Assembly (NCBI GenBank): GCA_019246795.1
Contig: JAFAPY010000185.1
Coordinates: forward strand, 1 to 51,528
Direction of reading: 5' to 3'
DNA: 51,528 nt
Source: Streptosporangiaceae bacterium
GTDB lineage: Bacteria > Actinomycetota > Actinomycetes > Streptosporangiales > Streptosporangiaceae
Shown piece by piece: positions 16,020 through 24,678 of the stretch. The stretch's first letter is position 1. Every line of letters starts with the position of its first letter. The notes below the pieces were generated by a model, which saw only the letters and a list, made by a program, of their open reading frames with translations, ran no database searches and had not been told where the DNA came from. A program made the position numbers and the translations under genes.

Positions 16020-17645
16020 GTGAGCGGCGGCGAGCATCGGTGGTGGGAGGACGCGGTCGTCTACGAGGTGTACCCGCGCAGCTTCGCGGACTCCGACGGC
16101 GACGGGATCGGGGACCTGCCCGGGCTGCGGTCCCGGCTGGGTTACCTGGCCGACCTCGGCGTGGACGCGATCTGGCTGACGCCGTTCTACCCCTCCCCGC
16201 TGGCCGACGGCGGCTACGACGTCAGCGACTACCGCGCCGTGGACCCGCGGCTCGGCACCATGGGCGACTTCGACGCGCTGGTCAAGGAAGCCGCCTCGCA
16301 CCGGATCCGGGTAATCGTCGACCTGGTGCCGAACCACTGCTCCAGCGATCACCCGCTGTTCCGCGCCGCGCTCGCGGCGGCTCCCGGCAGCCGGGAACGG
16401 TCCCGGTTCATCTTCCGCGGCGGACGCGGCCATGACGGCGAGCTGCCGCCGAACAACTGGGCGTCCTCGTTCGGCGGCCCCGCCTGGACCAGGGTGCCGG
16501 ACGGCCAGTGGTACCTGCACATCTACGACACGGGGCAGCCGGACTGGAACTGGCACGACGAGGACGTCCTGGCGCTGTTCGACGACGTGATCCGGTTCTG
16601 GCTGGACCGCGGCGCGGCAGGGCTGCGCGTGGACGTGGCACACGGCCTGTTCAAGCATCCCGGCCTGCCCGACGATTCGGGCGGGAGCCCGCACAACGCG
16701 CCGTCGGCGTTCCGCCACCGGCCAGAGCTGCAGGAGCTGTACCGGTCCTGGCGGGCGATCCTGGACTCCTACCCCGCCGAGGGTTTCCCCGGTGCCCGGA
16801 CCGCGGTCGGCGAGGTCTGGTACGACGCCCCCGGCACCCTGGCCCCCTACCTTGAGCCGGGCGGGCTGCCCCAGGTGTTCAACTTCGAGCTGATCATGGC
16901 CCGCTGGCATACCGCCGCGCTCCGCGGCGCCATCGACGGGGTGCTGGCGCTGGCCGACGGTTCCCGTGCGCCCTGGGTGATCGGCAATCACGACGTGCCC
17001 CGGCCAGCGAGCCGGTACCGGCTGGACGAGGGCTTCACGCCGGGGATGGCGCGACGGCTGGAATCCCTCGGCCAGCAGAACGCGCAGCTGGGCGCGCAGC
17101 GCGCCCGCGCTGCGGCGCTGCTGCTGCTTGCCCTGCCCGGCTCCGCCTACATCTACCAGGGAGAGGAACTCGGCCTGCCCGAGGTCACCGACCTGCCCGA
17201 CGACGCGCGCCAGGACCCGGAGTTCCTGCGCTCCGGCGGCCGGAACCTCGGGCGCGACGGCTGCCGGGTGCCGCTGCCGTGGACCCGCACCGGCCAGGGA
17301 TTCGGGTTCTCCGCAGGCACGCCATGGCTGCCGCAGCCGGCGGGTTGGGGCGGCTACAGCGCCGAGGCGCAGAGCGGCGACCCGGGTTCGTTCCTCAGCC
17401 TGTACCGCGCGGCGCTGCGGCTGCGCCGCGAGCATCCTGCTCTTGGCCGCGGCGCGCTGCGCTGGCTCGATCAAAGCGGCGTCCCCGGATCGCTCTGCTT
17501 CGCCAGGGAGCCCGGCTTCGTCTTCGCGGCCAACGCGGACGGCGCGCCGTTCCGGCTGCCGCCGCACCGGGAGATCCTGCTGGCCAGCGGGCCGGTCGGC
17601 GACGGCGGCCTGCCGCCCGGCACCGCGGCATGGCTCAGCGCCTGA
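16020..17645 (+). CDS. GH13 alpha-glucosidase / oligo-1,6-glucosidase family
   Basis: A 541-residue glycoside hydrolase of family 13. Seen in order: WWEDAVVYEVYPRSF at the start, region I DLVPNH, region II GLRVDVAHG with the nucleophile Asp, region III VGEVW with the acid/base Glu, region IV VIGNHDVPR. The usual NHDQ of oligo-1,6-glucosidases is NHDV here. No signal peptide, so it acts in the cytoplasm on alpha-glucosides. I chose GTG 16020, with GGAGA six bases upstream; GTG 15990 is an alternative. It sits alone on the plus strand between selC and selB, in exact codon register antisense to the overlong selB frame. Confidence 0.92.
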   Translation: MSGGEHRWWEDAVVYEVYPRSFADSDGDGIGDLPGLRSRLGYLADLGVDAIWLTPFYPSPLADGGYDVSDYRAVDPRLGTMGDFDALVKEAASHRIRVIVDLVPNHCSSDHPLFRAALAAAPGSRERSRFIFRGGRGHDGELPPNNWASSFGGPAWTRVPDGQWYLHIYDTGQPDWNWHDEDVLALFDDVIRFWLDRGAAGLRVDVAHGLFKHPGLPDDSGGSPHNAPSAFRHRPELQELYRSWRAILDSYPAEGFPGARTAVGEVWYDAPGTLAPYLEPGGLPQVFNFELIMARWHTAALRGAIDGVLALADGSRAPWVIGNHDVPRPASRYRLDEGFTPGMARRLESLGQQNAQLGAQRARAAALLLLALPGSAYIYQGEELGLPEVTDLPDDARQDPEFLRSGGRNLGRDGCRVPLPWTRTGQGFGFSAGTPWLPQPAGWGGYSAEAQSGDPGSFLSLYRAALRLRREHPALGRGALRWLDQSGVPGSLCFAREPGFVFAANADGAPFRLPPHREILLASGPVGDGGLPPGTAAWLSA

Positions 17646-19421
17646 AGCGGCTAACCGCAGGCGGCGGCGGTCGTCGGGCAGGCGTTCGGTGATGCCGGCC
17701 CGGTCCAGGTACTCCAGCAGCGGAATCGCCACCCGGCGGGTGGTGCCGAGCGCCTGCCTCGCCTGCGCGGTGCTGAACGGCTGCGGCAGCCCGGCCAGCA
17801 CCCGCGCCGCCTCGGCATCCGCGCCAGGCGCCAGCACGATCTGCTCGGTCACCCGCAGCAGCGCCCCGGACCGCGCAGCCGCGGCGATCGCCCGGTTGTC
17901 CAGGCCGAGGTCCCGCAGCCGCCCGGCGTCCGGTGCACCGAACGGATCCGCCGCGAGGTCTGCCAGCACCGCCTGCACCGCGGCCGAGACCTGTGGCGGC
18001 AACGACCGGACTGCCTGGCGCAGGTAACCGTCGACGAGCTCAAGCGGCGGGTCTCCTGCCTGCCTGGCCAGCGTCTCGACGACGGCGCGGTCGGGCACCC
18101 CGAGGGCGGCGCGGGCCGCCTCCGGCGGCATGCCGATCGCCAGCGGATCGCGGCGGGCGTGCTCGGCGACCGTCTCGGCGAGCTGGCGCCGCAGCTGCGA
18201 CCAGCGGTCGGGATCGGCGACCCAGCCGGGCGCGACGGGCGCCGGGCCGTCGGCGACTCCCATGGCCGCCAGCGTCCCGGCGCGCAGCAGGCCGTGCCGG
18301 CGCAGCAGGTCGGCGGCCGTCGGCGTGTCCGGCCAGCGCGCCAGTACCCGTCCGGCCGCGGTGGCCGCGCCGCGGCGTACCAGCGCCGGCGGAGCCACAT
18401 CGAGCACGGTGGCGCCGAAGATGGCCACGCCCGCGCTGCCCGGGTCGCGCAGCAGCAGCCGGTCGCCGACGTGCAGCGGCAGCGCATCGCGCAGCGCCAG
18501 CCGCGCGATCCCCGTGCCGGCGCCCAGCCGGCGCAGACGGGCCAGCGTGCGCGCCGACCCGATATGCAGGGTCAGCTCCGCGGGAAGCCGCTCCTGTGCC
18601 GCCGCCGGCACCCGGACGTCGCACATCCTGGTCAGCGTCCAGCGGCCGGCGGTGACCAGGGCCATGCCCCTGGCCGGCAGGCCGGCCGGGACGCCGCGCA
18701 GGTTGAGCGCGACCCTGGCCACGCCGGCGACCGAGCCGGCGGGTTCGCCCAGTGACTCGACACCGCGGATCCTCGCCGGGCGCATCGGCGGCGTCAGCAG
18801 GAGTTCCTGGCCCGTGCGCACGGTGCCGGCCGGCAGCGTGCCGGTGACCACGGTGCCGCTGCCCCGGATGCTGAACGACCTGTCCACCCACAGCCGGACC
18901 GGCGCGGCGGGGTCGGGAACGGGCAGCGACCCGGCCAGCCGCGCCAGTCCCGCCCGCAGTTCGCCCAGCCCGGTGCCGGTCACCGCGCTGACCGCAACCG
19001 CCGGCACCGCGCCCAGGGTGGTGGCGGCGATCCGGTCCAGCGCGCGGCGCATCGCGGGCGCCGGGTCGGCGAGGTCGCTGCGGGTGACCGCGAGCAGGCC
19101 GTGCCGGATGCCGACCGCGTCAATGGCGGCCAGGTGTTCCTCCGACTGCGGCATCCAGCCGCCGTCGGCGGCCACCACGAACAGCACCGCGGGCACCGGG
19201 CCGACGCCGGCCAGCATGTTCGGCACGAACCGCTCGTGGCCGGGCACGTCGACGAAAGCCAGCCGCTGCCCGCCGGGCAGCTCCATCCAGGCAAAGCCGA
19301 GGTCGATGGTCAGCCCGCGGCGCCGTTCCTCGGCCCACCGGTCAGGTTCCATGCCGGTCAGCGCCCGCACCAGCGCCGACTTCCCGTGGTCCACGTGCCC
19401 GGCGGTGGCGATCACCTGCAT
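17646..19421 (-). CDS. selB: Selenocysteine-specific elongation factor (family part; stop codon missing)
   Basis: SelB is a GTPase that brings Sec-tRNA to UGA codons marked by a SECIS element. Seen: G1 AGHVDHGKS (7-15), G3 DVPGHERF, G4-like TRSD, EF-Tu-like beta domains to about 340, and C-terminal winged helices ending LLEYLDRAGITERLPDDRR near residue 585. The expected length is about 590, ending around 17652, but no stop is there; the codons read CGG-TTA-GCC, so loss of one T would give CGG-TAG. I give the boundary at the stop of the convergent GH13 gene. The start ATG 19421 overlaps selA by 10 nt. Confidence 0.88.
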
Positions 19422-20758
19422 GGGACAACCCCGGGCGATGACCCTCTCGCGGCCGCCAGCACGGCGGCGACCAGGCGCCCGTCGTCCTCCGGGGAGACCG
19501 AACGCAGGTCGAGCAGCAGCCGGCCGCCTTCCAGGTGCCCGACCACGGCCGGATGCGCACCGCTGGCCACCGCGGGCCCGCAGCGCAGCGGGCCGGCCAG
19601 CGGCTCCGGCAGGCTCACCGCGGCGCTGGGCAGCGGCACCCCTGGTGCGCCGCCGCCGCCCGCGGCGGCCGTAGCCGCCGTCACCCGGGCGTCGATGCCT
19701 GCCTCAGCCAGGGGCATCACCGCTCGTTCGGCCCTGGAGAACAGGGAAGCCGGGTCGGCGGCCAGCGCGTCTGCCACCGGCGGCACCGGTCCGGCGAGAG
19801 TGGCTTCCAGGGCAGCCAGGGTCAGCTTGTCCACCCGAAGCGCCCTGGCCAGCGGGTGGCGGACCAGGCGGCGCACCAGGTCGGCGCGGCCGAGCAGCAG
19901 GCCTGCCTGCGGGCCGCCGAGCAGCTTGTCGCCGCTGGCGGTGACCAGGCCCGCGCCGTCGGCCAGCGCGGCGTCCGCGCTCGGCTCGCCGGGCAGCAGC
20001 GGGTGCGGGGTGAGCAGCCCGGACCCGATGTCGAAGACCACCGGGACCCCGAGCCCGGCCAGGTCGCCGACGGCAACCGACGAGGTGAACCCCTCGATGC
20101 GGAAGTTGGACGGGTGCACCTTGAGGACGAACGCGGTCCGCGGGCCGGTCGCCTCCGCGTAGTCCGCGAGGACCGTCCGGTTGGTCGTGCCGACCTCGCA
20201 GAGCCGGGCGCCTGTTGCGGTCAGCAGGTCGGGCAGCCGGAACCTGTCGCCGATCTCGATCAGCTCGCCCCGGCTGACCACGATCTCGTCGGCGCCGGGC
20301 CGCCGCAGCGCGGTCGCGGCCAGCACCAGCGCGGCCGCGTTGTTGTTGACCACGGCGACCGATTCGGCGGCCGGGACGGCGCGCGCCAGGGCATCGAGCG
20401 CGCCGGCGCCGCGCCGGGCGCGGGCACCTGACGCGAGGTCGAACTCCAGGTCGCAGTTGCCCGCGGCCGCGGCGACCGCGTCCACCGCCGCGGCGGACAG
20501 CGGCGCGCGGCCCAGGTTGGTGTGCACGAGCACGCCGGTCGCGTTGATCACCGGGGTCAGCGTGGCGGCGCGGGCGGGCAGTTCGGCGACCGCCGCGTCC
20601 GCGACATGCTCCGGCGGGATCTGCCCGTCCCTGGCCCGCTGCTGCGCCCGGCCCACCGCCGCCTTGACCAGGGCGCGGCCCAGCCGGCGCTCGGCCGCCG
20701 CGAGCCGGGGATCGGCCAGCAGCACATCGGTGCGCGGCACGAGGCGCCTGCTGTCCAC
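19412..20758 (-). CDS. selA: L-seryl-tRNA(Sec) selenium transferase
   Basis: A 448-residue PLP enzyme that converts Ser-tRNA(Sec) to Sec-tRNA(Sec) with selenophosphate. Seen: INATGVLVHTNLGRAPL (71-87), GTTNRT, and the PLP lysine Lys278 in SGDKLLGGPQAG. Length is normal. The start is GTG 20758 without a strong Shine-Dalgarno. It is the promoter-proximal gene of selA-selB, and the tRNA lies further downstream on the same strand. No selD is present in the window. Confidence 0.96.
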   Translation of the reverse strand: MDSRRLVPRTDVLLADPRLAAAERRLGRALVKAAVGRAQQRARDGQIPPEHVADAAVAELPARAATLTPVINATGVLVHTNLGRAPLSAAAVDAVAAAAGNCDLEFDLASGARARRGAGALDALARAVPAAESVAVVNNNAAALVLAATALRRPGADEIVVSRGELIEIGDRFRLPDLLTATGARLCEVGTTNRTVLADYAEATGPRTAFVLKVHPSNFRIEGFTSSVAVGDLAGLGVPVVFDIGSGLLTPHPLLPGEPSADAALADGAGLVTASGDKLLGGPQAGLLLGRADLVRRLVRHPLARALRVDKLTLAALEATLAGPVPPVADALAADPASLFSRAERAVMPLAEAGIDARVTAATAAAGGGGAPGVPLPSAAVSLPEPLAGPLRCGPAVASGAHPAVVGHLEGGRLLLDLRSVSPEDDGRLVAAVLAAARGSSPGVVPCR

Positions 20759-20867
20759 GTCGCGAACGATACCGCGTGGAATACCGCATCCCGCTGCGGG
20801 TAGGCGTACGATGTCACGCTGTCAGCTCCATACTCGCTAACTCCGGTTAGGAAGTGAGTGATAGGAC

Positions 20868-21461
20868 ATGGCTGGGATGCTGCGAATGCGGCGCAGCCGC
20901 GGGGCGCTCAGTGGGTTCCTGCTGGTCCTGCTCGGACTGTGGGGCGCCCTCATTCCGTTCATCGGACCAGATTTCCACTACGCGTACACGCCAGACGCGG
21001 CGTGGACCTATAACACAGCCAGGCTGTGGCTGGAGATCCTGCCGGGGGCCGCGGTGTTCCTGGGCGGCCTGCTGCTGCTGATGTCCGCGGGCAGGCATAT
21101 CGCGCTGTTCGGCGCCCTGCTGGCCGCGGCGGGCGGCGCCTGGTTCGCCCTGGGTACCGTGCTCAGCCCGCTGTGGAACCACAACGTCGCGCTGGGCGGC
21201 TCGCCGGTCGGCGCCACCGTGTTCATGCGGACCATGGAGCAGATCGGCTTCTTCACCGGCCTCGGCGTGGCGGTCGTGTTCATCGCGGCGGCGGCGTTCG
21301 GCCGGATCCTGTCCGTGCCTGCCGGCATCGCGCCGGCGGCCGTTGCTCCCGCCCCTGCGGAGACCGCGGAGCCCGCGGAGACCGAGCCGGTGCGGACCGC
21401 CGAGACCGCCCCGATGGCGGGGACCGCGGAGACCGCCCCGACGCGCGAATTCCCCCGGTGA
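20868..21461 (+). CDS. Small integral membrane protein
   Basis: A 197-residue protein with four predicted membrane segments (about 13-33, 58-74, 79-99, 125-145) and an acidic, Ala/Glu/Thr/Pro-rich C-terminal tail (about 155-197) with imperfect TAETA repeats. No family assigned. It has its own promoter region, opposite to selA, with start ATG 20868. Membrane location is clear; function is not. Confidence 0.75.
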   Translation: MAGMLRMRRSRGALSGFLLVLLGLWGALIPFIGPDFHYAYTPDAAWTYNTARLWLEILPGAAVFLGGLLLLMSAGRHIALFGALLAAAGGAWFALGTVLSPLWNHNVALGGSPVGATVFMRTMEQIGFFTGLGVAVVFIAAAAFGRILSVPAGIAPAAVAPAPAETAEPAETEPVRTAETAPMAGTAETAPTREFPR

Positions 21462-21587
21462 CGCGGCAGGCCCGGAGCTGACGCAGCAGGCCCGGAGCTA
21501 GGGACGGGCGACCGCCGGGCGGGACCGCGGGCAGCGGATCCGCGGACCGTGGGCTGGCGGCCGGGCGGTTCGTGCTAGCGTCCGCTC

Positions 21588-23303
21588 ATGACCGGAGAAC
21601 GCGGGATCCCGGGCGACGTCGCCGACGCCCGGGATCTGCGCTCCGGTGTGGCAGACCGGCCCGGGACGGCGCCCCGGCGCGGTGCAGCCGGCACCGCGGG
21701 CCTGTGGCTGCCGCGTCACCGGCTTACCGGGCCGGGCCTGGCGATCGCGGTCACGACGGCGCTGGCGCTGGCCGCCCGGCTGTTCACGCTGAGCAGGCCC
21801 GGGTTCCTCACCGGGGTCTCCGAATACGACGATGGCGTGTACCTGGGCGCGGCGATCCGGCTGACCCAGGGTGGGTTGCCGTACCGGGATTTCGCCTTCC
21901 TCCAGCCGCCGGGAATACTGCTCCTGATGACGCCCGCGGCGCTGGTCGCGCGCGCGGCAACCACGGCGACGGCGATGGCCTGCGCGCGGGTGCTTACCGT
22001 GCTGGCAAGCACCGCGTGCGTGCCCCTTGCCGGGAACCTGATCCGGTACCGCGGCACCCTGGCGACCGTCGTGGCCTGCGGCATTCTCGCTTTCTATCCC
22101 GACGACGTAGCCGCCGCCCACACGCTGCTGCTCGAGCCGTGGATGAACGTGTTCTGCCTGCTGGCGGCCAACGCGGCGTTCAGCCGCGGCAGGCTCGCGA
22201 GACCCGCCCGGCTCGGCTGGGCGGGCGCCGCGCTCGGCTTCGCGGGCGCGGTGAAGTTCTGGGCGGCGGCTCCGGCGGCGGTCCTGCTGGTGATCTGCCT
22301 GGTCGTCACGGAACAGCGGGCACGCCGGATGCGCGCGTACCTGGCAGCCCTGGCGGCCGGGTTCCTGGTGCCGGTGGCACCGTTCGCGCTGGCCGCCCCG
22401 GCTGCCTTCATCCGCAGCACGTTGGTGGACCAGGCGAGCCGGGTCGGGAGCGTCGTCCCGCTGTCGCTGCGCCTGGCCCACCTGACCGGCCTGATCGACG
22501 TGCTGAACGCGGACGGCAGGCTGTCGCTCATCGCCGGCGCGCATTCGCTGTTCGCCGGCAGCATGATCGCCTCGATCTCATCAGCCGACCCAGGCTGGCT
22601 GCCGTTCGCGGTCACCGCGATCCTTGCCGCCGCGATCGCGGCCGGCTACGCGTGGAACCGGCGCCGGCTTTCCTGCCTGGACTGGTTCACGCTCGCCACC
22701 GCTGTGCTCGCATCGGCGCTCACCGTGGGCTACTCGGCGTTCTTCTACCACTACCCCGCTTTCGTGGCCCCGTGGCTGGCCCTGGCTGCGGGCGGCGCGG
22801 CGGGATGCCTGGGCGGGGCGGCGGGATGGCCGGGCGGCGCGCGCCGGGCCGGCCGGATCGCCGCCGGTGCCTTCGCCGCTGTCGTCGCCGGAGCGGCAGT
22901 CCTCCAGGTGAACACGGTGGCCGCGCTCAGCGTGCCGGGTACCGCCGCGGCCGGGCGGGTTATCCCGGAACGCGCGTGCGTCGTCACCGACGAGACGTCC
23001 CTGCTGATGTCCGCGAGCCGGTTGCCCGCGGCGCGCCCCGGCTGCCCGGATATCCTCGATTCGCTGGCCACCACCTTGGTCCTCAGCCACGGGGTGAGCG
23101 TCCAGGCCGGGGCGGCGCACTCCGCGCGGGCGGTAACGGCGTGGCAGTCCTTCCTCAGCCGGGCGGACTACGTCTGGCTGTCGGACGGCAACGCCCGCCG
23201 CATCCCGTGGACGCCGGGACTGCGGGACTGGTTCCGGGAGAACTTCCGCCCCGTAGGTCCTGCTGATCCGGGGATCGGCCAGCTCTTCGCCCGCGTCGGC
23301 TGA
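21588..23303 (+). CDS. GT39-like polyprenyl-phosphate-dependent glycosyltransferase
   Basis: A 571-residue multi-spanning membrane protein of the GT-C fold. After a ~35-residue cytosolic tail comes a first membrane helix, then the acidic loop SEYDDGVYLGAAIRLTQGG and YRDFAFLQPPG, the catalytic-loop hallmark of PMT/ArnT-like enzymes. About ten further hydrophobic segments follow, then a soluble C-terminal domain of ~130 residues. It probably transfers a sugar from a polyprenyl-phosphate donor outside the membrane. The 3' end overlaps the convergent GT87 gene by 136 bp. Confidence 0.78.
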   Translation: MTGERGIPGDVADARDLRSGVADRPGTAPRRGAAGTAGLWLPRHRLTGPGLAIAVTTALALAARLFTLSRPGFLTGVSEYDDGVYLGAAIRLTQGGLPYRDFAFLQPPGILLLMTPAALVARAATTATAMACARVLTVLASTACVPLAGNLIRYRGTLATVVACGILAFYPDDVAAAHTLLLEPWMNVFCLLAANAAFSRGRLARPARLGWAGAALGFAGAVKFWAAAPAAVLLVICLVVTEQRARRMRAYLAALAAGFLVPVAPFALAAPAAFIRSTLVDQASRVGSVVPLSLRLAHLTGLIDVLNADGRLSLIAGAHSLFAGSMIASISSADPGWLPFAVTAILAAAIAAGYAWNRRRLSCLDWFTLATAVLASALTVGYSAFFYHYPAFVAPWLALAAGGAAGCLGGAAGWPGGARRAGRIAAGAFAAVVAGAAVLQVNTVAALSVPGTAAAGRVIPERACVVTDETSLLMSASRLPAARPGCPDILDSLATTLVLSHGVSVQAGAAHSARAVTAWQSFLSRADYVWLSDGNARRIPWTPGLRDWFRENFRPVGPADPGIGQLFARVG

Positions 23304-24652
23304 ACGTGCGTCCTCCGCCGCGCGTGCTTCCGCCGCGCATGCTTCGGCCGCGCCTGCAGCATCGATACGGCGGCTCCCAGGGCCGCCAGGAGCAGCGCGC
23401 CGCCGACGATAACGTAGAGGTTCCCGGCGATGAGCTGCATGCCCGTCCAGTGGTATTCCGCGTAGCCCGCATTGTCTCCGCTGCTGAAGTCCGACCCGGG
23501 CGCGTACCAGATCAGGCCGCCCTGCAGCAGCCCGGGGCCGCCGCCCCACACGCGCGGCCACGCGCCGAACGCCGCGAAGACCGCCGCGGCACCCGCCAGC
23601 CCGGCGGCGCGCGCCCAGCGCCGTTCGGCCCGGACGGCGGCGTCGAGGAGGACCGCGATCCCCGGGGCGACCCAGACCCAGTGATGATCCCAGCTGATCG
23701 GCGAGATGAGCAGGCCGGTCAGCGCGCAGGCCATCAGGCCTGCGAACGTGTATCCGGCACGGTGCAGCAGCGCCGCGGCCGTCAGGCCGGCGATCCCGGT
23801 CACGATGGCGGCGGCCAGCCACCACGGCTCTGTCCCCGTCACGCTGCCGGCGAGCCTGGTCAGCACGCCGCGCAGCGACTGGTTGACCATCGCGCCGACG
23901 AATCCGGTACGGCCGGCCTGCAGGAAGTAGCCGTGGAACCACCACCGCACCGAGTCCTGCGGCAGCGCAGCGAACCCGGTGATCACCGTGGCAAGGAACG
24001 CCGCGGCGGCCACGCCGGCCTGGCGGAAGCGGCGGGTGACCAGCAGGTAGGCGATGAAGATCAGCGGCACCAGCTTGATGCCGGCGGCGATGCCGGTTCC
24101 CGCGCCCTTCCACCACCGGCGGTCGGGCTGGGACAGGTCCCACACGATCAGCGCCATGAGCACGAGCTCGATCTGGCCCAGGTACAGGGCCCGCTGCACC
24201 GGCTCGGTCCAGAACGCCAGCCCGGTCACCAGCAGCGTCGCCCCGATCCTGGCGGTCCCTCGCCAGCCCAGCTCACGGAATGCGATCCAGACCGTCGCTG
24301 CCAGCGCGGCGGCGGAAGCCGCAGCCGCCGCATCCAGCAGGAGCCGGAACGGCACCCAGGTGACCAGCGCGAAGACGAGGGCCGCGAACGGGGTGTAGGT
24401 GAACTGGATGCCCGGCCGAAGCTGCCAGGTGTACAGGCGCGCCGGATCGCTCCTGGCCACGACGCCGCCCATCCGGTACACGCCAAGGTCGAACCCCTTC
24501 AGCGTGGCCGCCGGATGCGCTGCCAGCGCGGCCACGAACAGGCCGAGCGCCGCGGCCGCCGCCACCACGCCGACGGCGGCCAGCACGCGGCTCCCGCGGT
24601 CGCGCGGCTCGGTAGCCGGGCTGGCACCGACCAGGGCTGTGTCCGTTAGCAA
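23168..24652 (-). CDS. GT87-family (DUF2029) mannosyltransferase-like membrane protein
   Basis: A multi-spanning GT-C enzyme, 494 residues from TTG 24652 (GTG 24586 is an alternative). Hallmarks: FDLGVYRMGG, LYTW, FTYTPFAALVF, WTEPVQRALYLGQIELVLMA, GIAAGIKLVPLIF and LLISPISWDHHWVW. This is the polyprenyl-phosphomannose-dependent alpha-mannosyltransferase family of actinobacterial lipoglycans. The C-terminal ~60 residues are basic and overlap antisense with the previous gene. As sequenced, its frame is joined without a stop to the gene upstream (24679-26314) because of a 25-bp duplication; I annotate it separately. Confidence 0.75.
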   Translation of the reverse strand: MLTDTALVGASPATEPRDRGSRVLAAVGVVAAAAALGLFVAALAAHPAATLKGFDLGVYRMGGVVARSDPARLYTWQLRPGIQFTYTPFAALVFALVTWVPFRLLLDAAAAASAAALAATVWIAFRELGWRGTARIGATLLVTGLAFWTEPVQRALYLGQIELVLMALIVWDLSQPDRRWWKGAGTGIAAGIKLVPLIFIAYLLVTRRFRQAGVAAAAFLATVITGFAALPQDSVRWWFHGYFLQAGRTGFVGAMVNQSLRGVLTRLAGSVTGTEPWWLAAAIVTGIAGLTAAALLHRAGYTFAGLMACALTGLLISPISWDHHWVWVAPGIAVLLDAAVRAERRWARAAGLAGAAAVFAAFGAWPRVWGGGPGLLQGGLIWYAPGSDFSSGDNAGYAEYHWTGMQLIAGNLYVIVGGALLLAALGAAVSMLQARPKHARRKHARRRTHVQPTRAKSWPIPGSAGPTGRKFSRNQSRSPGVHGMRRALPSDSQT

Positions 24653-24678
24653 AGGGCTGGGCCCCCCTCGTCTCCGCC

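Larger units (their letters stand above)
15789..17645 (-). other. Stopless in-frame extension of the selB reading frame
   Basis: From the expected end of SelB (codon 589) the frame continues without a stop for another ~620 codons to TGA 15789, passing antisense through the GH13 gene and across the tRNA-Sec gene. This part resembles no protein and is open because codon-aligned antisense of high-GC coding DNA lacks TTA, CTA and TCA. I regard it as not a real protein segment, but the genome as given has no earlier stop. Confidence 0.6.
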
